Assembly (NCBI RefSeq): GCF_000744825.1
Contig: NZ_JQMR01000001.1
Span: forward strand, 930,001-994,000
DNA: 64,000 nt
From: Carnobacterium mobile DSM 4848
Lineage (GTDB): Bacteria > Bacillota > Bacilli > Lactobacillales > Carnobacteriaceae
Direction of reading: 5' to 3'
Positions 37,321-46,554 of this stretch are shown one piece after another; position 1 is the stretch's first letter; each line of letters opens with the position of its first letter. The notes beneath the pieces are model-generated. The model worked only from the letters and a program-made list of their open reading frames with translations. It ran no database searches and had not been told where the DNA came from. The position numbers and the translations under genes were made by a program.

Positions 37321-38124
37321 TTAAAAGCTGCTCCCAAAAGGGCGGTCATCGTTAATCACGATATTCTCGATTTTTTTCGCAGCTCCTGTTGCATCATCAA
37401 TTTCAATGAAACAGCCGGATAATATTTTCCGTCCTTCTTTTGGCACTTCAAATCGTGTAGGCATTTGAGTCAAGAAGCGATTTATAACAGCTTCTCGTTT
37501 CATTCCTAAAATTTCATCATAAGGACCCGTCATACCAGCATCAGTCAAATAAGCTGTTCCAGCAGGTAATATACGTGCATCATTAGTTTGTACATGTGTA
37601 TGAGTCCCAACGACTGCGGACACACGCCCATCAAGATACCAGCCCATCGCTTGTTTTTCACTCGTCGTTTCAGCGTGGAAATCAACAAAAACTAAAGGAG
37701 TCCGTTGACTGACCTCTTCAAGTAACTCATCTGCTTTTCTAAAAGGATCGTCAACATCCGACATAAATGTCCGGCCATGTAAATTGATAACCGCCAACTC
37801 CAATTGATTGACTTTAATAAATGCCAATCCTTTGCCAGGAGTACCTTCCGGATAATTAGCTGGTCGTATCATTTTTTTAGCGTCTCCAATAAACTCAAAA
37901 ATTTCACGATTATCCCATGTGTGATTTCCCATCGTTACCACATCGACTCCATCTTGCAAAAAGGTTTTATAAATTTTTTCTGTAATGCCGCGCCCAGCTG
38001 CTGCATTTTCACCATTTAAGATCGTTACTTGCGGTTTATATTTTTGTTTTAATTTTTGCAAATGATCATGGACCATTTCTCTTCCCATTGATCCAACGAC
38101 ATCTCCGATAAATAATAATTTCAT
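37321..38124 (-). CDS. ymdB: YmdB-like metallophosphodiesterase
   Basis: A 267-residue calcineurin-like phosphodiesterase of the YmdB (TIGR00282) family. MKLLFIGDVVGSMGR (1-15), NGENAAAGRGI (about 39-49), TMGNHTWDN (about 65-73), FHAETTSEK (about 149-157) and GTHTHVQTND (about 175-184) carry the di-metal ligands. In Bacillus YmdB hydrolyses cyclic 2',3'/3',5'-AMP and influences biofilm and motility choices. The gene is downstream of rny, the same pair as in Bacillus, with rny's terminator between them and mutS 56 bp further. Confidence 0.93.
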   Translation of the reverse strand: MKLLFIGDVVGSMGREMVHDHLQKLKQKYKPQVTILNGENAAAGRGITEKIYKTFLQDGVDVVTMGNHTWDNREIFEFIGDAKKMIRPANYPEGTPGKGLAFIKVNQLELAVINLHGRTFMSDVDDPFRKADELLEEVSQRTPLVFVDFHAETTSEKQAMGWYLDGRVSAVVGTHTHVQTNDARILPAGTAYLTDAGMTGPYDEILGMKREAVINRFLTQMPTRFEVPKEGRKILSGCFIEIDDATGAAKKIENIVINDDRPFGSSF

Positions 38125-38207
38125 TTTTTGTTGCCTCTTCTCTAAATAGTTGCTTTCACTTTATTTTAACAATAAACGGGTATAAAGAAAAGCAGCGTAA
38201 AAAAATA

Positions 38208-38240
38208 CGGAACAAATGATAATCATTTGTTCCGCTTTTT
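38208..38240 (-). terminator. Terminator after rny
   Basis: CGGAACAAATGAT (38208-38220) and ATCATTTGTTCCG (38222-38234) form a long perfect inverted repeat with T-runs on both sides, between rny and ymdB. Confidence 0.88.
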
Positions 38241-38249
38241 TACTTCACG

Positions 38250-39809
38250 TTATTTTGCGTATTCAATTGCACGTGTTTCACGAATAACCGTTACTTTAAT
38301 ATGGCCTGGATAATCTAATTCATTTTCAATTAAATTACGCACATCTCGTGCTAAAGTGACCGCTTCTAAATCATCTACTTTATCCGGTTTAACCATAATT
38401 CTGATTTCGCGTCCCGCTTGGATAGCATAACTTTGTTCCACACCTTCAAAACTGTTGGAGATGCTTTCTAATTTTTCAAGACGATGAATATAATTTTCAA
38501 GTGATTCACTTCTTGCCCCTGGTCTTGCAGCAGACAAGGCATCAGCAGCTGCTACTAAAACAGATATGACTGATGTAGCTTCTATGTCTCCATGATGAGA
38601 GGCAATTGCATTTATAACGGTCGCATTTTCTTTATAACGCATAGCGATTTCTGCGCCAATTTCTACATGAGAGCCTTCTACTTCGTGGTCTAAAGCTTTA
38701 CCAATATCATGCAGCAGTCCTGCTCGTTTAGCTAATACAACATCTTCGCCTAATTCAGCAGCCAGTACTCCAGCTAATTTTGCAACTTCTATTGAATGTT
38801 GCAACACATTTTGACCATAACTTGTTCTGAAACGCAACCGTCCCAAAATTTTAATGATATCTGGGTGAATCGAATGGACTCCTACTTCAAAGGTTGCTTG
38901 TTCACCTATTTCGCGTATTCGTTCGTCCATTTCTTTACGTGATTTTTCAACCATTTCTTCAATACGAGCAGGATGAATTCGCCCATCTTGAATCAATTTT
39001 TCAAGTGTCATCCGAGCAATTTCACGACGGATAGGATCAAACCCACTTAAAATCACAGCTTCCGGTGTATCATCAATAATCAGATCAATTCCGGTCAGTG
39101 TTTCTAAAGCACGAATATTGCGGCCTTCTCTTCCAATGATCCGGCCTTTCATTTCATCATTCGGTAAAGCTACTACAGATACAGTTGATTCAGAGACTTG
39201 ATCTGCTGCACTTCTTTGAATTGCTAAAGCAATTAAATTCCGCGCACGGCGCTCACCTTCTTCTTTAGCTTTTTCTTCTGAATGTTTAACCATTACAGCA
39301 AGCTCATGTGAAAGCTCTTCTTCTGTTTCGTGGATAATAATACTTTTCGCGTCTTCACGTGAAAGTGCAGCTACATGTTCTAATTCTGCTTCTTGTTGTT
39401 CAACTAGATTTCTTGCTTTCTTCTCTAAATCGTCCAATAATTGCTGTCTTGAACCTAATTTTTCTTCTTTTGCTTCAAGTGTCCGCTCACGTTTTTCTAA
39501 GACGTCATTTTTACGGTCAATATTATCTTCTCGCTGTACTAACCGGTTTTCTTGTCTTAGAATCTCATTTCTTCTTTCTTTCAGCTCAGCTTCAATTTCA
39601 GTTCTATATTTGTAGTTTTCATCCCTCGCTTCTAACATCGCTTCCTTTTTCATGGTTTCTGCTTCTCTTTGCGCTTCATCCAATATTCCAGTTGCAGTGT
39701 TTCTAGCACCAGCCAATTCTTTTTCATGTTTTGATTTGCGGATGGCATATCCTACAAAAAGACCGACAATTAAAGTAACGATAGCGAAGGCTATACTGTT
39801 AAAATTCAT
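38250..39809 (-). CDS. rny: Ribonuclease Y
   Basis: A membrane-anchored endoribonuclease that starts decay of many mRNAs. In 519 residues there is an N-terminal membrane helix (about 5-21), a long charged coiled coil (about 25-190), a KH RNA-binding domain ([15 protein letters not shown], about 222-236) and an HD catalytic domain ([13 protein letters not shown] and [15 protein letters not shown], about 336-372). SD GAGGTG precedes the ATG. It has its own strong promoter and a structured leader of about 118 nt, which could mediate control. It is followed by a terminator. Confidence 0.97.
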   Translation of the reverse strand: MNFNSIAFAIVTLIVGLFVGYAIRKSKHEKELAGARNTATGILDEAQREAETMKKEAMLEARDENYKYRTEIEAELKERRNEILRQENRLVQREDNIDRKNDVLEKRERTLEAKEEKLGSRQQLLDDLEKKARNLVEQQEAELEHVAALSREDAKSIIIHETEEELSHELAVMVKHSEEKAKEEGERRARNLIALAIQRSAADQVSESTVSVVALPNDEMKGRIIGREGRNIRALETLTGIDLIIDDTPEAVILSGFDPIRREIARMTLEKLIQDGRIHPARIEEMVEKSRKEMDERIREIGEQATFEVGVHSIHPDIIKILGRLRFRTSYGQNVLQHSIEVAKLAGVLAAELGEDVVLAKRAGLLHDIGKALDHEVEGSHVEIGAEIAMRYKENATVINAIASHHGDIEATSVISVLVAAADALSAARPGARSESLENYIHRLEKLESISNSFEGVEQSYAIQAGREIRIMVKPDKVDDLEAVTLARDVRNLIENELDYPGHIKVTVIRETRAIEYAK

Positions 39810-39930
39810 TCTTCCACCTCCGTATCTTCTATTTAATTTGTCATTTACTATTTACCAATTATCTGGTAGAACTGTATAATTTTTTACCAATAAAAACCTA
39901 CTTGTTATCTAAGATAAAGTAATAGATAAC
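39810..39930 (-). promoter_or_regulatory. Structured 5' leader of rny
   Basis: About 118 nt between the predicted start (about 39927) and the ATG. GTTATCTA and TAGATAAC (39902-39930 region) form an 8-bp stem, and further downstream GGTA/TACC elements can pair. The function is unknown; a target for RNase Y self-control is conceivable. Confidence 0.45.
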
Positions 39931-39933
39931 TTA

Positions 39934-39962
39934 ATTTTAATTGTCTGTACAAGACATGTCAA
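39934..39962 (-). promoter_or_regulatory. Promoter of rny with palindromic spacer
   Basis: Minus strand perfect -35 TTGACA (39962-39957), 17-bp spacer, -10 TAAAAT (39939-39934). The spacer contains TGTCT-TGTAC-AGACA, an inverted repeat that could be an operator. Confidence 0.8.
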
Positions 39963-40114
39963 CTTAATAATAACTTTTGATGCTCTTTCAGCTATTTTCA
40001 TTTCATAAATGGCATGGCCCGCTTCATAAAGCGCTCTTTTTATTTTTTAAATTTTTTTATTTTTTTACCAGTCTTCTGACTAGAGCCGCACTTATTCTCG
40101 ATTAGCTGCAGAAA

Positions 40115-40155
40115 AAAGAGTCAAAACAGTTGAACTTGTTTTGGCTCTTTGACTT
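40115..40155 (-). terminator. Terminator after recA
   Basis: AAAGAGTCAAAACA (40115-40128) pairs with TGTTTTGGCTCTTT (40137-40150), one non-Watson-Crick position, with T-runs on both strands. The rest of the 370-bp recA-rny gap (39810-40179) holds the rny promoter and leader plus AT-rich sequence without a gene. Confidence 0.82.
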
Positions 40156-40179
40156 TTTGCATCTGTTATTTTTTAACAT

Positions 40180-41253
40180 TTATTTATTTTTTTCAACCAA
40201 TGGTATTTCTGTTTTCTTTTCTTCAGTTTTCTTCTTCTCAGAATTTTTCGGCTCTTCCACTGGTTCTCCAATACCATAAGCTGCCCGAACTTTTTTCTCG
40301 ATTTCAGCTCGCATTTCAGGATGATCTATAAAGTATTTTTTAGCATTTTCGCGTCCTTGACCAATACGCTCGCCTTCATAAGAATACCAGGCACCCGACT
40401 TATCAATGATGTCTTTTTCTGACCCCATATCTACTAATTCGCCGACTTGTGAAATTCCTTCGCCGTACATAATATCCACTTCAGCCACTCTGAAAGGCGG
40501 CGCTACTTTGTTTTTTACGACTTTGATTTTTGTACGGTTTCCCATAATATCTGTACCTTGTTTGATTTGTTCAGCCCGTCTTACTTCTAAACGAACAGTC
40601 GCATAAAATTTCAACGCACGGCCGCCCGGTGTAATTTCAGGATTTCCAAACATTACACCCACTTTTTCACGAATTTGGTTAATAAACAAAGCAATAGTTT
40701 TTGTTTTACTGATAGAACCAGATAATTTGCGCAATGCTTGTGACATTAAACGGGCTTGTAAGCCAACATGGCTGTCTCCCATTTCACCTTCAATTTCTGC
40801 ACGCGGTACTAAAGCTGCTACTGAATCAATTACGACAATATCAACAGCTCCACTTGAGACTAGCGCATCTGCAATTTCTAGTCCTTGTTCACCAGTATCT
40901 GGTTGAGACAAAAGAAGTTCGTCAATATCCACTCCTAAAGCAGCTGCGTATTTAGGATCCAACGCATTTTCTGCATCGATAAATGCTGCAATACCGCCTT
41001 GTTTTTGAACTTCTGCTACAGCATGCAAGGAAACAGTTGTTTTACCTGAGCTTTCTGGTCCATACACTTCAATGATTCTTCCTCTAGGAAAACCACCTAC
41101 TCCTAAAGCTACATCTAATGCTAAAGAACCACTTGGAATAGTAGAAATACGAGTGTCTACCTTTTCTCCTAATTTCATAACAGAACCTTTACCAAAGTTT
41201 TTTTCAATTTTTTTCAACGCTAAATCTAATGCTTGTTTACGATCTTCTGCCAT
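40180..41253 (-). CDS. recA: Recombinase RecA
   Basis: Forms filaments on single-stranded DNA for strand exchange and triggers LexA self-cleavage. It is 357 residues. Walker [11 protein letters not shown] (about 65-74), Walker [16 protein letters not shown] (about 139-153), the L1/L2 region with [19 protein letters not shown] and [15 protein letters not shown] are visible. The C-terminus is a Lys/Glu-rich acidic-basic tail. SD GAGGAGG precedes the ATG. It follows cinA; a LexA-like box and a possible promoter (TTGCTT, 17 bp, TATGAT) lie between them. Confidence 0.98.
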   Translation of the reverse strand: MAEDRKQALDLALKKIEKNFGKGSVMKLGEKVDTRISTIPSGSLALDVALGVGGFPRGRIIEVYGPESSGKTTVSLHAVAEVQKQGGIAAFIDAENALDPKYAAALGVDIDELLLSQPDTGEQGLEIADALVSSGAVDIVVIDSVAALVPRAEIEGEMGDSHVGLQARLMSQALRKLSGSISKTKTIALFINQIREKVGVMFGNPEITPGGRALKFYATVRLEVRRAEQIKQGTDIMGNRTKIKVVKNKVAPPFRVAEVDIMYGEGISQVGELVDMGSEKDIIDKSGAWYSYEGERIGQGRENAKKYFIDHPEMRAEIEKKVRAAYGIGEPVEEPKNSEKKKTEEKKTEIPLVEKNK

Positions 41254-41362
41254 TCTTATATCCTCCTCGAATATCTTCGATTAACTGAATTGTTTAAGTT
41301 TAATTTTATTAGTATCACAGGTTCTATCATACTTGTTTTTTGGTGAAAAAGCAAGAAAAAAG

Positions 41363-41376
41363 CGAACAAACATTCG
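41363..41376 (-). promoter_or_regulatory. LexA-like box upstream of recA
   Basis: CGAACAAACATTCG on the plus strand matches CGAACRNRYGTTYC at 12 of 14 positions, with a perfect CGAAC half-site and ATTCG as the other. It sits just past the cinA stop and about 110 bp before recA, next to a candidate promoter. Confidence 0.65.
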
Positions 41377-41385
41377 GTTTATTTT

Positions 41386-42660
41386 TTACCCGTTTTTTGA
41401 TTTTTCTCCTTCAACAGGTATCTCTATTAGTTCACGTCGGATTAAATCTAAACCGGATAAAACAGCTCTTTCCCGATTGTTGTTTCGGTCTTTCCCAAAA
41501 TGAAAACAGGTGGCATACGGAGCCCTATCTTTAGGTGCCAAGCCGATCCAGACAGTTCCTGGTTGTTGACCTTCTAGTTTTGATGGACCAGCTACACCCG
41601 TGAATGAAATGCCTATATCTGTTCCAAATTTTTCTTTAACCCCTCGTGCCATCTCAATAGCGCACTGGCAGCTAACTACTCCATATGTGTCAATGACTTC
41701 TTGCGAGATACCGAGAGTTTCTTTTTTTATCCGGTTGCTGTATGTCACTAAACCACCTTCAAAATAATCAGATGCTCCTGCTACTGAGGCCAACATACTT
41801 TGGAAAGCTCCACCTGTTAAACTTTCGGCAGCGGTTAGCGTCAATTTTTTCTCTATTAATAAACGACTTACCACTTCAACTAAACGCGTATCATCGCCAT
41901 AGCCATATAAAAAGCTTCCAACACGTTTTTTGATTTCGGCCTCCATATTATCCAAAAGAGAGCGGCACTCTTTCTCAGTACCTCCACTAGCCGTTAAACG
42001 TATGCTCACTTCATACTTACCAGCATAAGAAGCTACTGTTGGATTTATTTGGTTTACGATTAAATCATCTAATTGAGCAGCTAACTGTGATTCTCCAATT
42101 CCAAAAAAACGCAGCACTCTTGAAACAAGTGCATTTTCTTGGTTTGTATAAGCCAATAATAAAGGCTCGGCTTCTTGCCTAAACATCTTTTTTAACTCAT
42201 GAGGCGGTCCGGGAAACAGCAAATAAAACTGTTCGTTTTGTTTAAAAAACATTCCCGCCGCTAATCCATTCGCATTTTTTAAAACAGTTGAGCCTTCGAT
42301 AACCAGTGCCTGCAATTGATTGTTTTGTGTCATTGGCCTTTTCGAACGCTCGTAGAAATCAATAATGTTCTTCATAGTTGCAGGATCTACTACTAAGTCC
42401 TTTCCTAAGTGTTCTGCCAAGACCTGCTTAGTTAAATCATCTTTAGTTGGGCCTAACCCACCTATTAAAATAATTAAATCGCTTCTTTGTTCTGCATACT
42501 CTATCGTTTCTTTTAATCTTTTGGCATTATCTCCTACTACAACGTGATGGTAAACATTGATTCCTAGAGTCGCCAGTTCTTGTGATAGAAAAGCTGCATT
42601 TGTATTGACTATTTGTCCCAGTAATAGTTCTGTTCCAACTGCTATAATTTCAGCGTCCAT
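41386..42660 (-). CDS. cinA: CinA: competence/damage-inducible protein, nicotinamide-nucleotide amidase family
   Basis: A 424-residue two-domain protein. The N-terminal MoCF-like domain (about 1-170, IIAVGTELLLGQIVNTNAAF, LGPTKDDLT) and the C-terminal CinA/PncC domain (about 255-410, LTAAESLTGGAFQSML) are intact. By family it hydrolyses ADP-ribose or NMN amides and can interact with RecA, as in streptococci. It immediately precedes recA, the widely conserved cinA-recA pair. pgsA upstream ends with a strong terminator, so cinA has its own promoter, where a LexA-like half-site is present. Confidence 0.94.
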   Translation of the reverse strand: MDAEIIAVGTELLLGQIVNTNAAFLSQELATLGINVYHHVVVGDNAKRLKETIEYAEQRSDLIILIGGLGPTKDDLTKQVLAEHLGKDLVVDPATMKNIIDFYERSKRPMTQNNQLQALVIEGSTVLKNANGLAAGMFFKQNEQFYLLFPGPPHELKKMFRQEAEPLLLAYTNQENALVSRVLRFFGIGESQLAAQLDDLIVNQINPTVASYAGKYEVSIRLTASGGTEKECRSLLDNMEAEIKKRVGSFLYGYGDDTRLVEVVSRLLIEKKLTLTAAESLTGGAFQSMLASVAGASDYFEGGLVTYSNRIKKETLGISQEVIDTYGVVSCQCAIEMARGVKEKFGTDIGISFTGVAGPSKLEGQQPGTVWIGLAPKDRAPYATCFHFGKDRNNNRERAVLSGLDLIRRELIEIPVEGEKSKNG

Positions 42661-42681
42661 CTTTTTTCACCTCGTTCTTAG

Positions 42682-42695
42682 TTAATATACGTTCG
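42682..42695 (-). promoter_or_regulatory. Possible LexA-like box upstream of cinA
   Basis: Minus strand CGAACGTATATTAA shares its first 12 bases with the dinB box. It has a perfect CGAAC half-site but a poor second half, and lies 22 bp before the cinA ATG. Confidence 0.45.
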
Positions 42696-42792
42696 TTTAC
42701 CGTTTTTTCTTTTTTTATCTCCTATACAAAAACTGCTATTTGGGTAAAGTAAGTTACATTTTCTATTTTAACATAAGACAACTTCAACTAAT

Positions 42793-42827
42793 AAAAAAAG
42801 GAATGATTCCTTTTCGAATCATTCCTC
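42793..42827 (-). terminator. Terminator after pgsA
   Basis: GGAATGATT (42800-42808) and AATCATTCC (42817-42825) form a perfect 9-bp stem; the minus strand then reads seven Ts. Confidence 0.9.
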
Positions 42828-42839
42828 TCTTGTATTCTA

Positions 42840-43421
42840 TTACATTGACCCTTTAAAAACACTGCTGTTTTTAACGAAATAATCAATTCCTGAATAAATA
42901 GTAAAAAATAAACAAATGTATAACATTATATTAGCCATTGGAATACCCAATCCAGCAAACGGGAAATTATCTATCAGCAAAAAAATGATAGCTAGCATCT
43001 GTGTCATGGTTTTTATTTTTCCAGGCCAAGCTGCTGCTAATACCGTTCCGCCTTGTTCAACTAATAATAGGCGTAATCCTGTTACAGCCAATTCCCGGCA
43101 GACAATAATGGCCACAACCCATGAAGGAGCAAGTCCTTGTCCGACCAATACGATCAAAGCGGTCATAACCAACATTTTATCTGCTAATGGATCAGCAAAT
43201 TTTCCAAAGTTAGTCACCAATCCTCTAGAGCGTGCAATTTGTCCATCTAACCAGTCGGTTAAACTAGCTAATGCAAAAATAATAGCCGCTACTAATTGAG
43301 TAAGTTCAATAGAAGAACCCCACATGTGCCAAACGCCCCAGTTTAATGGCATCAGAGCTACAATAACAAATAATGGGATCATAATAATTCGTATAACTGT
43401 CAGTTTATTCGGTAAATTCAA
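42840..43421 (-). CDS. pgsA: CDP-diacylglycerol--glycerol-3-phosphate phosphatidyltransferase
   Basis: Makes phosphatidylglycerol phosphate, the committed step to anionic phospholipids. It is a small polytopic membrane protein with the CDP-alcohol phosphotransferase motif, DWLDGQIARSRG followed by G...D...D in FGKFADPLAD (about 63-85). I prefer TTG 43421 (MNLPNKLT start, 193 residues), as relatives begin there and GGAAG/AGG sequence lies upstream. An ATG at 43448 in the same frame adds nine residues but has no well-placed ribosome site. It follows rodZ and precedes cinA, the Bacillus order. Confidence 0.92.
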   Translation of the reverse strand: MNLPNKLTVIRIIMIPLFVIVALMPLNWGVWHMWGSSIELTQLVAAIIFALASLTDWLDGQIARSRGLVTNFGKFADPLADKMLVMTALIVLVGQGLAPSWVVAIIVCRELAVTGLRLLLVEQGGTVLAAAWPGKIKTMTQMLAIIFLLIDNFPFAGLGIPMANIMLYICLFFTIYSGIDYFVKNSSVFKGSM

Positions 43422-43509
43422 AACTTCGCCTACTTCCTTTTTCAACATGAATGAAAATAAAAATAACTTTTTTTCACCTGCTAATGTCTATTTGCTTATC
43501 TTTATTTTT

Positions 43510-44376
43510 TTATCCTGTCTTTTTAAATTGAAACTCGATTTTTTGCGTCACAGCATTAGCTGCTTCAGGAGCATAATCTACTTTTTTATCGTTTAATTTC
43601 ACTACAGTGACAGCCGCATTTCCAACCACGATATTTACCTGTTCAGTATCAGCGGGTATATCAGCATTCATTGCATCTCCATTTGTTAATAAAACTTGAT
43701 CAAGCATAACTCCATCTGCCTCGACACTTACCCAGCTGTCGCCGCCTTCTGCATTCAAAGTAATGACATTGTTAGTTGTTGCTCCTTCAACAGCATAAGT
43801 TGTTTGCGAGCCTGTTGATGAAACAACAGAGACAGTCTGCTTCTCTTCTTTTTCTTCAGAAGCAGCAGATTCTTTAGATTCAGATTCACTTGTTTTTTCT
43901 GGCTCAGAAACTGCACTTGAAACAACCACACTTTCTGTACTTTTTGTGATCATGCTTTCCGTTGTTGCTTGATTTGTTTTGATAAAGGCAAAATAAATTG
44001 CTACAGCGATTACGATAACAACCAGCAAAATAATCAATGTCGGTAGGTAGTCCCGAACTTTTGTCAGTAATTCGTTGCCCGTCTTATTTCCAGAACGCGT
44101 TTGGCTGCTGGATACTTTTTCCACATACTCTTCATCATGTGTATGAGGGACAGTATCTGTATATTCTTCCAATAATTGGTCACCATTTAAACCAACTGTA
44201 TCAGCATACTGTTTAATAAACGCCCGTGCATAAAATTTACCCGGCATAACATTGTAATTGCCTTCTTCAATAGCTATTAAGTAACGTTTTTGTATTTTCG
44301 TCATTTGTTGTAAATCATCTAAAGTATATCCTTTGGCTTTTCTAGCTTCTTGCAATTTTTCGCCAATTTCGTTCAT
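43510..44376 (-). CDS. rodZ: RodZ-like cell-shape protein (HTH + TM + DUF4115)
   Basis: A 288-residue membrane protein. The N-terminal cytoplasmic helix-turn-helix (about 4-68, LQEARKAKGYTLDDLQQMTK) resembles a Cro/XRE fold but works as an adaptor for the MreB/elongation machinery. One membrane helix spans about 111-131. A Ser/Glu-rich linker follows, with a C-terminal DUF4115 beta domain outside. Domain order and its place before pgsA match RodZ (YmfM) of Bacillus. No direct evidence on rod or coccoid shape comes from sequence. Confidence 0.88.
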   Translation of the reverse strand: MNEIGEKLQEARKAKGYTLDDLQQMTKIQKRYLIAIEEGNYNVMPGKFYARAFIKQYADTVGLNGDQLLEEYTDTVPHTHDEEYVEKVSSSQTRSGNKTGNELLTKVRDYLPTLIILLVVIVIAVAIYFAFIKTNQATTESMITKSTESVVVSSAVSEPEKTSESESKESAASEEKEEKQTVSVVSSTGSQTTYAVEGATTNNVITLNAEGGDSWVSVEADGVMLDQVLLTNGDAMNADIPADTEQVNIVVGNAAVTVVKLNDKKVDYAPEAANAVTQKIEFQFKKTG

Positions 44377-44530
44377 GTTAGTTTCACCTACCTGTTATCT
44401 TGTTTAGAGAGCATAAAAACCTCATATCATTATGATTATAACACACCAAAACACGTTGAAACATCTCTTTTTACTTATCCTGTTTTTTTTAAGAGACCTG
44501 GTAAAAATATTTTTTAGTTAACTAAACCGT

Positions 44531-45256
44531 TTATTTTAACCAGCCGCCGCTCACAATAATAGATTGACCAGTCAAATAAGCACTTCTTGATTCTAATAAT
44601 TGGTGCACCCAAAAACTGATTTCTGAAATGGTCCCCATTCGTCCAACAGGAATTTCTTCTTTTAATCCCGTTAATTCTAATTCTGTAAATGCTCCATTCA
44701 TTTTCGTCTCGATAGCCCCGGGAGAAATTGCATTAACTGTGATCCCTAGACTTGCTACTTCTTTACTATAGGCTTTAACAAATGCCAATTGCGCTCCTTT
44801 GGTCGTACTATAAAAAACTTCCATAGAACTTCCCGTTTCTCCATAAATCGAGCTGATAAAAACAATTCGGCCATTAGGAGAGTGAGCCAGTTTTGATTGA
44901 AGCTTTTGAATCAATAAGACAGGCGTTTTTACGTGAACAGCCCACATTTTATCCATTGTTTCTGAAGTCACTTCTGTAAGTAATTGGAAAGTTGTAAAAC
45001 CACTGGAGAAAATAATCGCATCCAATTGAAAAATATTTCTAATAAATTCTGGAATTCCCGCTTCAACTGTCATATCTAAATGCAGCCCAAAAAAATCTTG
45101 TTGCGGATAAGCAGCACGGTAGGTTTGCAATTGTCTTTCCACACTTTGGTAATCCGTATGGTAATGCAAATACAACGACCAGCCGCTTGCGGCCAATTCT
45201 TCAGCAATTCCTTTGCCTATATCACCGCTTGCTCCCATTATTAATGCTGCTTTCAT
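44531..45256 (-). CDS. ymfI: Short-chain dehydrogenase/reductase (YmfI-like)
   Basis: A 241-residue SDR enzyme. The nucleotide-binding GASGDIGKGIA is at 8-18, the catalytic Ser in FISSIYG (about 134-140), and Tyr/Lys in YSTTKGAQ (about 150-157). It resembles 3-oxoacyl-ACP reductase (FabG-type), but the gene is not in a fatty-acid operon; the substrate is unknown. Its start overlaps the end of the YmfH-like peptidase gene by 4 bp, so it is translationally coupled, as in the ymfF-ymfH-ymfI cluster of Bacillus. Confidence 0.85.
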   Translation of the reverse strand: MKAALIMGASGDIGKGIAEELAASGWSLYLHYHTDYQSVERQLQTYRAAYPQQDFFGLHLDMTVEAGIPEFIRNIFQLDAIIFSSGFTTFQLLTEVTSETMDKMWAVHVKTPVLLIQKLQSKLAHSPNGRIVFISSIYGETGSSMEVFYSTTKGAQLAFVKAYSKEVASLGITVNAISPGAIETKMNGAFTELELTGLKEEIPVGRMGTISEISFWVHQLLESRSAYLTGQSIIVSGGWLK

Positions 45257-46554
45257 GCTTCGCCGTCTCCCTTAGGTAAAATGTGAAAGACACTTATGTG
45301 TTTTTCTTGCATAAACTCTTCTGCTAATACCTTTAATTGGTTCAATGTTATGCCTTCAATAATAGGCACTACGTCAAATAAAGTCGCTTCGCCATAAGCT
45401 TGTTGACTGTATTGATTAGCAATATATTCTAGCGAGTTTAGCGATTGCAGCACTTGTCCAATCATTCTTTTTTTCACTAAGGTTAACTTCTCTTCAGTTA
45501 ATTCAGGACTTTCCTTTGCTGTTAACAAAATCTCTTTTATAACTGTACTGAATGCTGCAGGATCTTTAGCATCGCCACCGATATCTGCAAAATGAAAAGT
45601 GCGATCCAAACTAAAATCATATGAAAAACTATCATCAATAATTCCTTTGTCATATAACTTTAAATAATTATCAGATGTCGGTCCCACCAATAACGTCAAC
45701 AATAAATCCATAGCTGTTTTATATTCCAAAGCGGCTTTTCCTTTTGGTACTGGTCCAATACCTTTAATGCCAATCATACTTTTTGCACGTTGAACTGGCA
45801 TTTCAATAGAATCAAACGGTTTGATATCTGACACTGTTTCTTCTGGAAAATGGCGTTTGATTTCAACAGCCGTCGGAAATTCTTTTTTGGCCTGGTTATC
45901 TCGGATCCATTGCATCATTTCTTCTGGGTCCATTTTTCCCACAACAAACAAATTCATATTGCTTGGATGGTAAAATGTTTCATAACTTTCATATAACAAA
46001 TCAGCGGTAATATCCATAATACTGTCCACTGTTCCTGCAATATCAATGTGCAAAGGGTGTTTAGGATACAGATTGCCAAGAATACCAAAAAATAAACGCC
46101 AGTCTGGTTCATCTTCATACATCTGTATCTCTTGAGCAATGATTCCTTTCTCTTTATTGACTGTTTCTTCAGTAAAATAAGGTTCTTGAACAAAATCTAA
46201 TAATGTTTCTAGATTTTCCAGCACATTGCTTGTACTCGAAAACAAATAACTTGTTTGCGTAAAACTAGTAAAAGCATTTGCTGATGCTCCGAGTTTTCCA
46301 AAGATATTAAAAATATCCCCATCTTCTTTTTCAAACATTTTATGTTCTAAAAAATGGGCAATCCCATCTGGAACCCGAATCATTTCTTTTTTTCCAAGCG
46401 GAACAAATTGATTGTCTATTGAACCGTATTTAGTAGTGAATAATCCATATGTTTTATGAAATCCATTTTTAGGCAGTAAAGTAACCGATAATCCATTCGA
46501 TAATGTTTCTGTATATAAGGTTTCATCTAATTGCTCATAATTTTTTTTCTCCAT
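45253..46554 (-). CDS. ymfH: M16-family zinc metallopeptidase (YmfH-like, active-type)
   Basis: A 433-residue pitrilysin-family protein with the inverted zinc motif HFLEH (about 67-71) and the downstream Glu in NKEKGIIAQEIQMYEDEPD (about 133-151). This is the catalytic half of a likely heterodimer with the neighbouring YmfF-like protein. The substrate is unknown; it probably cleaves small peptides. It overlaps both neighbours (1 bp with ymfF, 4 bp with ymfI). Membrane segments and signal peptide are absent, so it is cytoplasmic. Confidence 0.88.
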   Translation of the reverse strand: MEKKNYEQLDETLYTETLSNGLSVTLLPKNGFHKTYGLFTTKYGSIDNQFVPLGKKEMIRVPDGIAHFLEHKMFEKEDGDIFNIFGKLGASANAFTSFTQTSYLFSSTSNVLENLETLLDFVQEPYFTEETVNKEKGIIAQEIQMYEDEPDWRLFFGILGNLYPKHPLHIDIAGTVDSIMDITADLLYESYETFYHPSNMNLFVVGKMDPEEMMQWIRDNQAKKEFPTAVEIKRHFPEETVSDIKPFDSIEMPVQRAKSMIGIKGIGPVPKGKAALEYKTAMDLLLTLLVGPTSDNYLKLYDKGIIDDSFSYDFSLDRTFHFADIGGDAKDPAAFSTVIKEILLTAKESPELTEEKLTLVKKRMIGQVLQSLNSLEYIANQYSQQAYGEATLFDVVPIIEGITLNQLKVLAEEFMQEKHISVFHILPKGDGEA

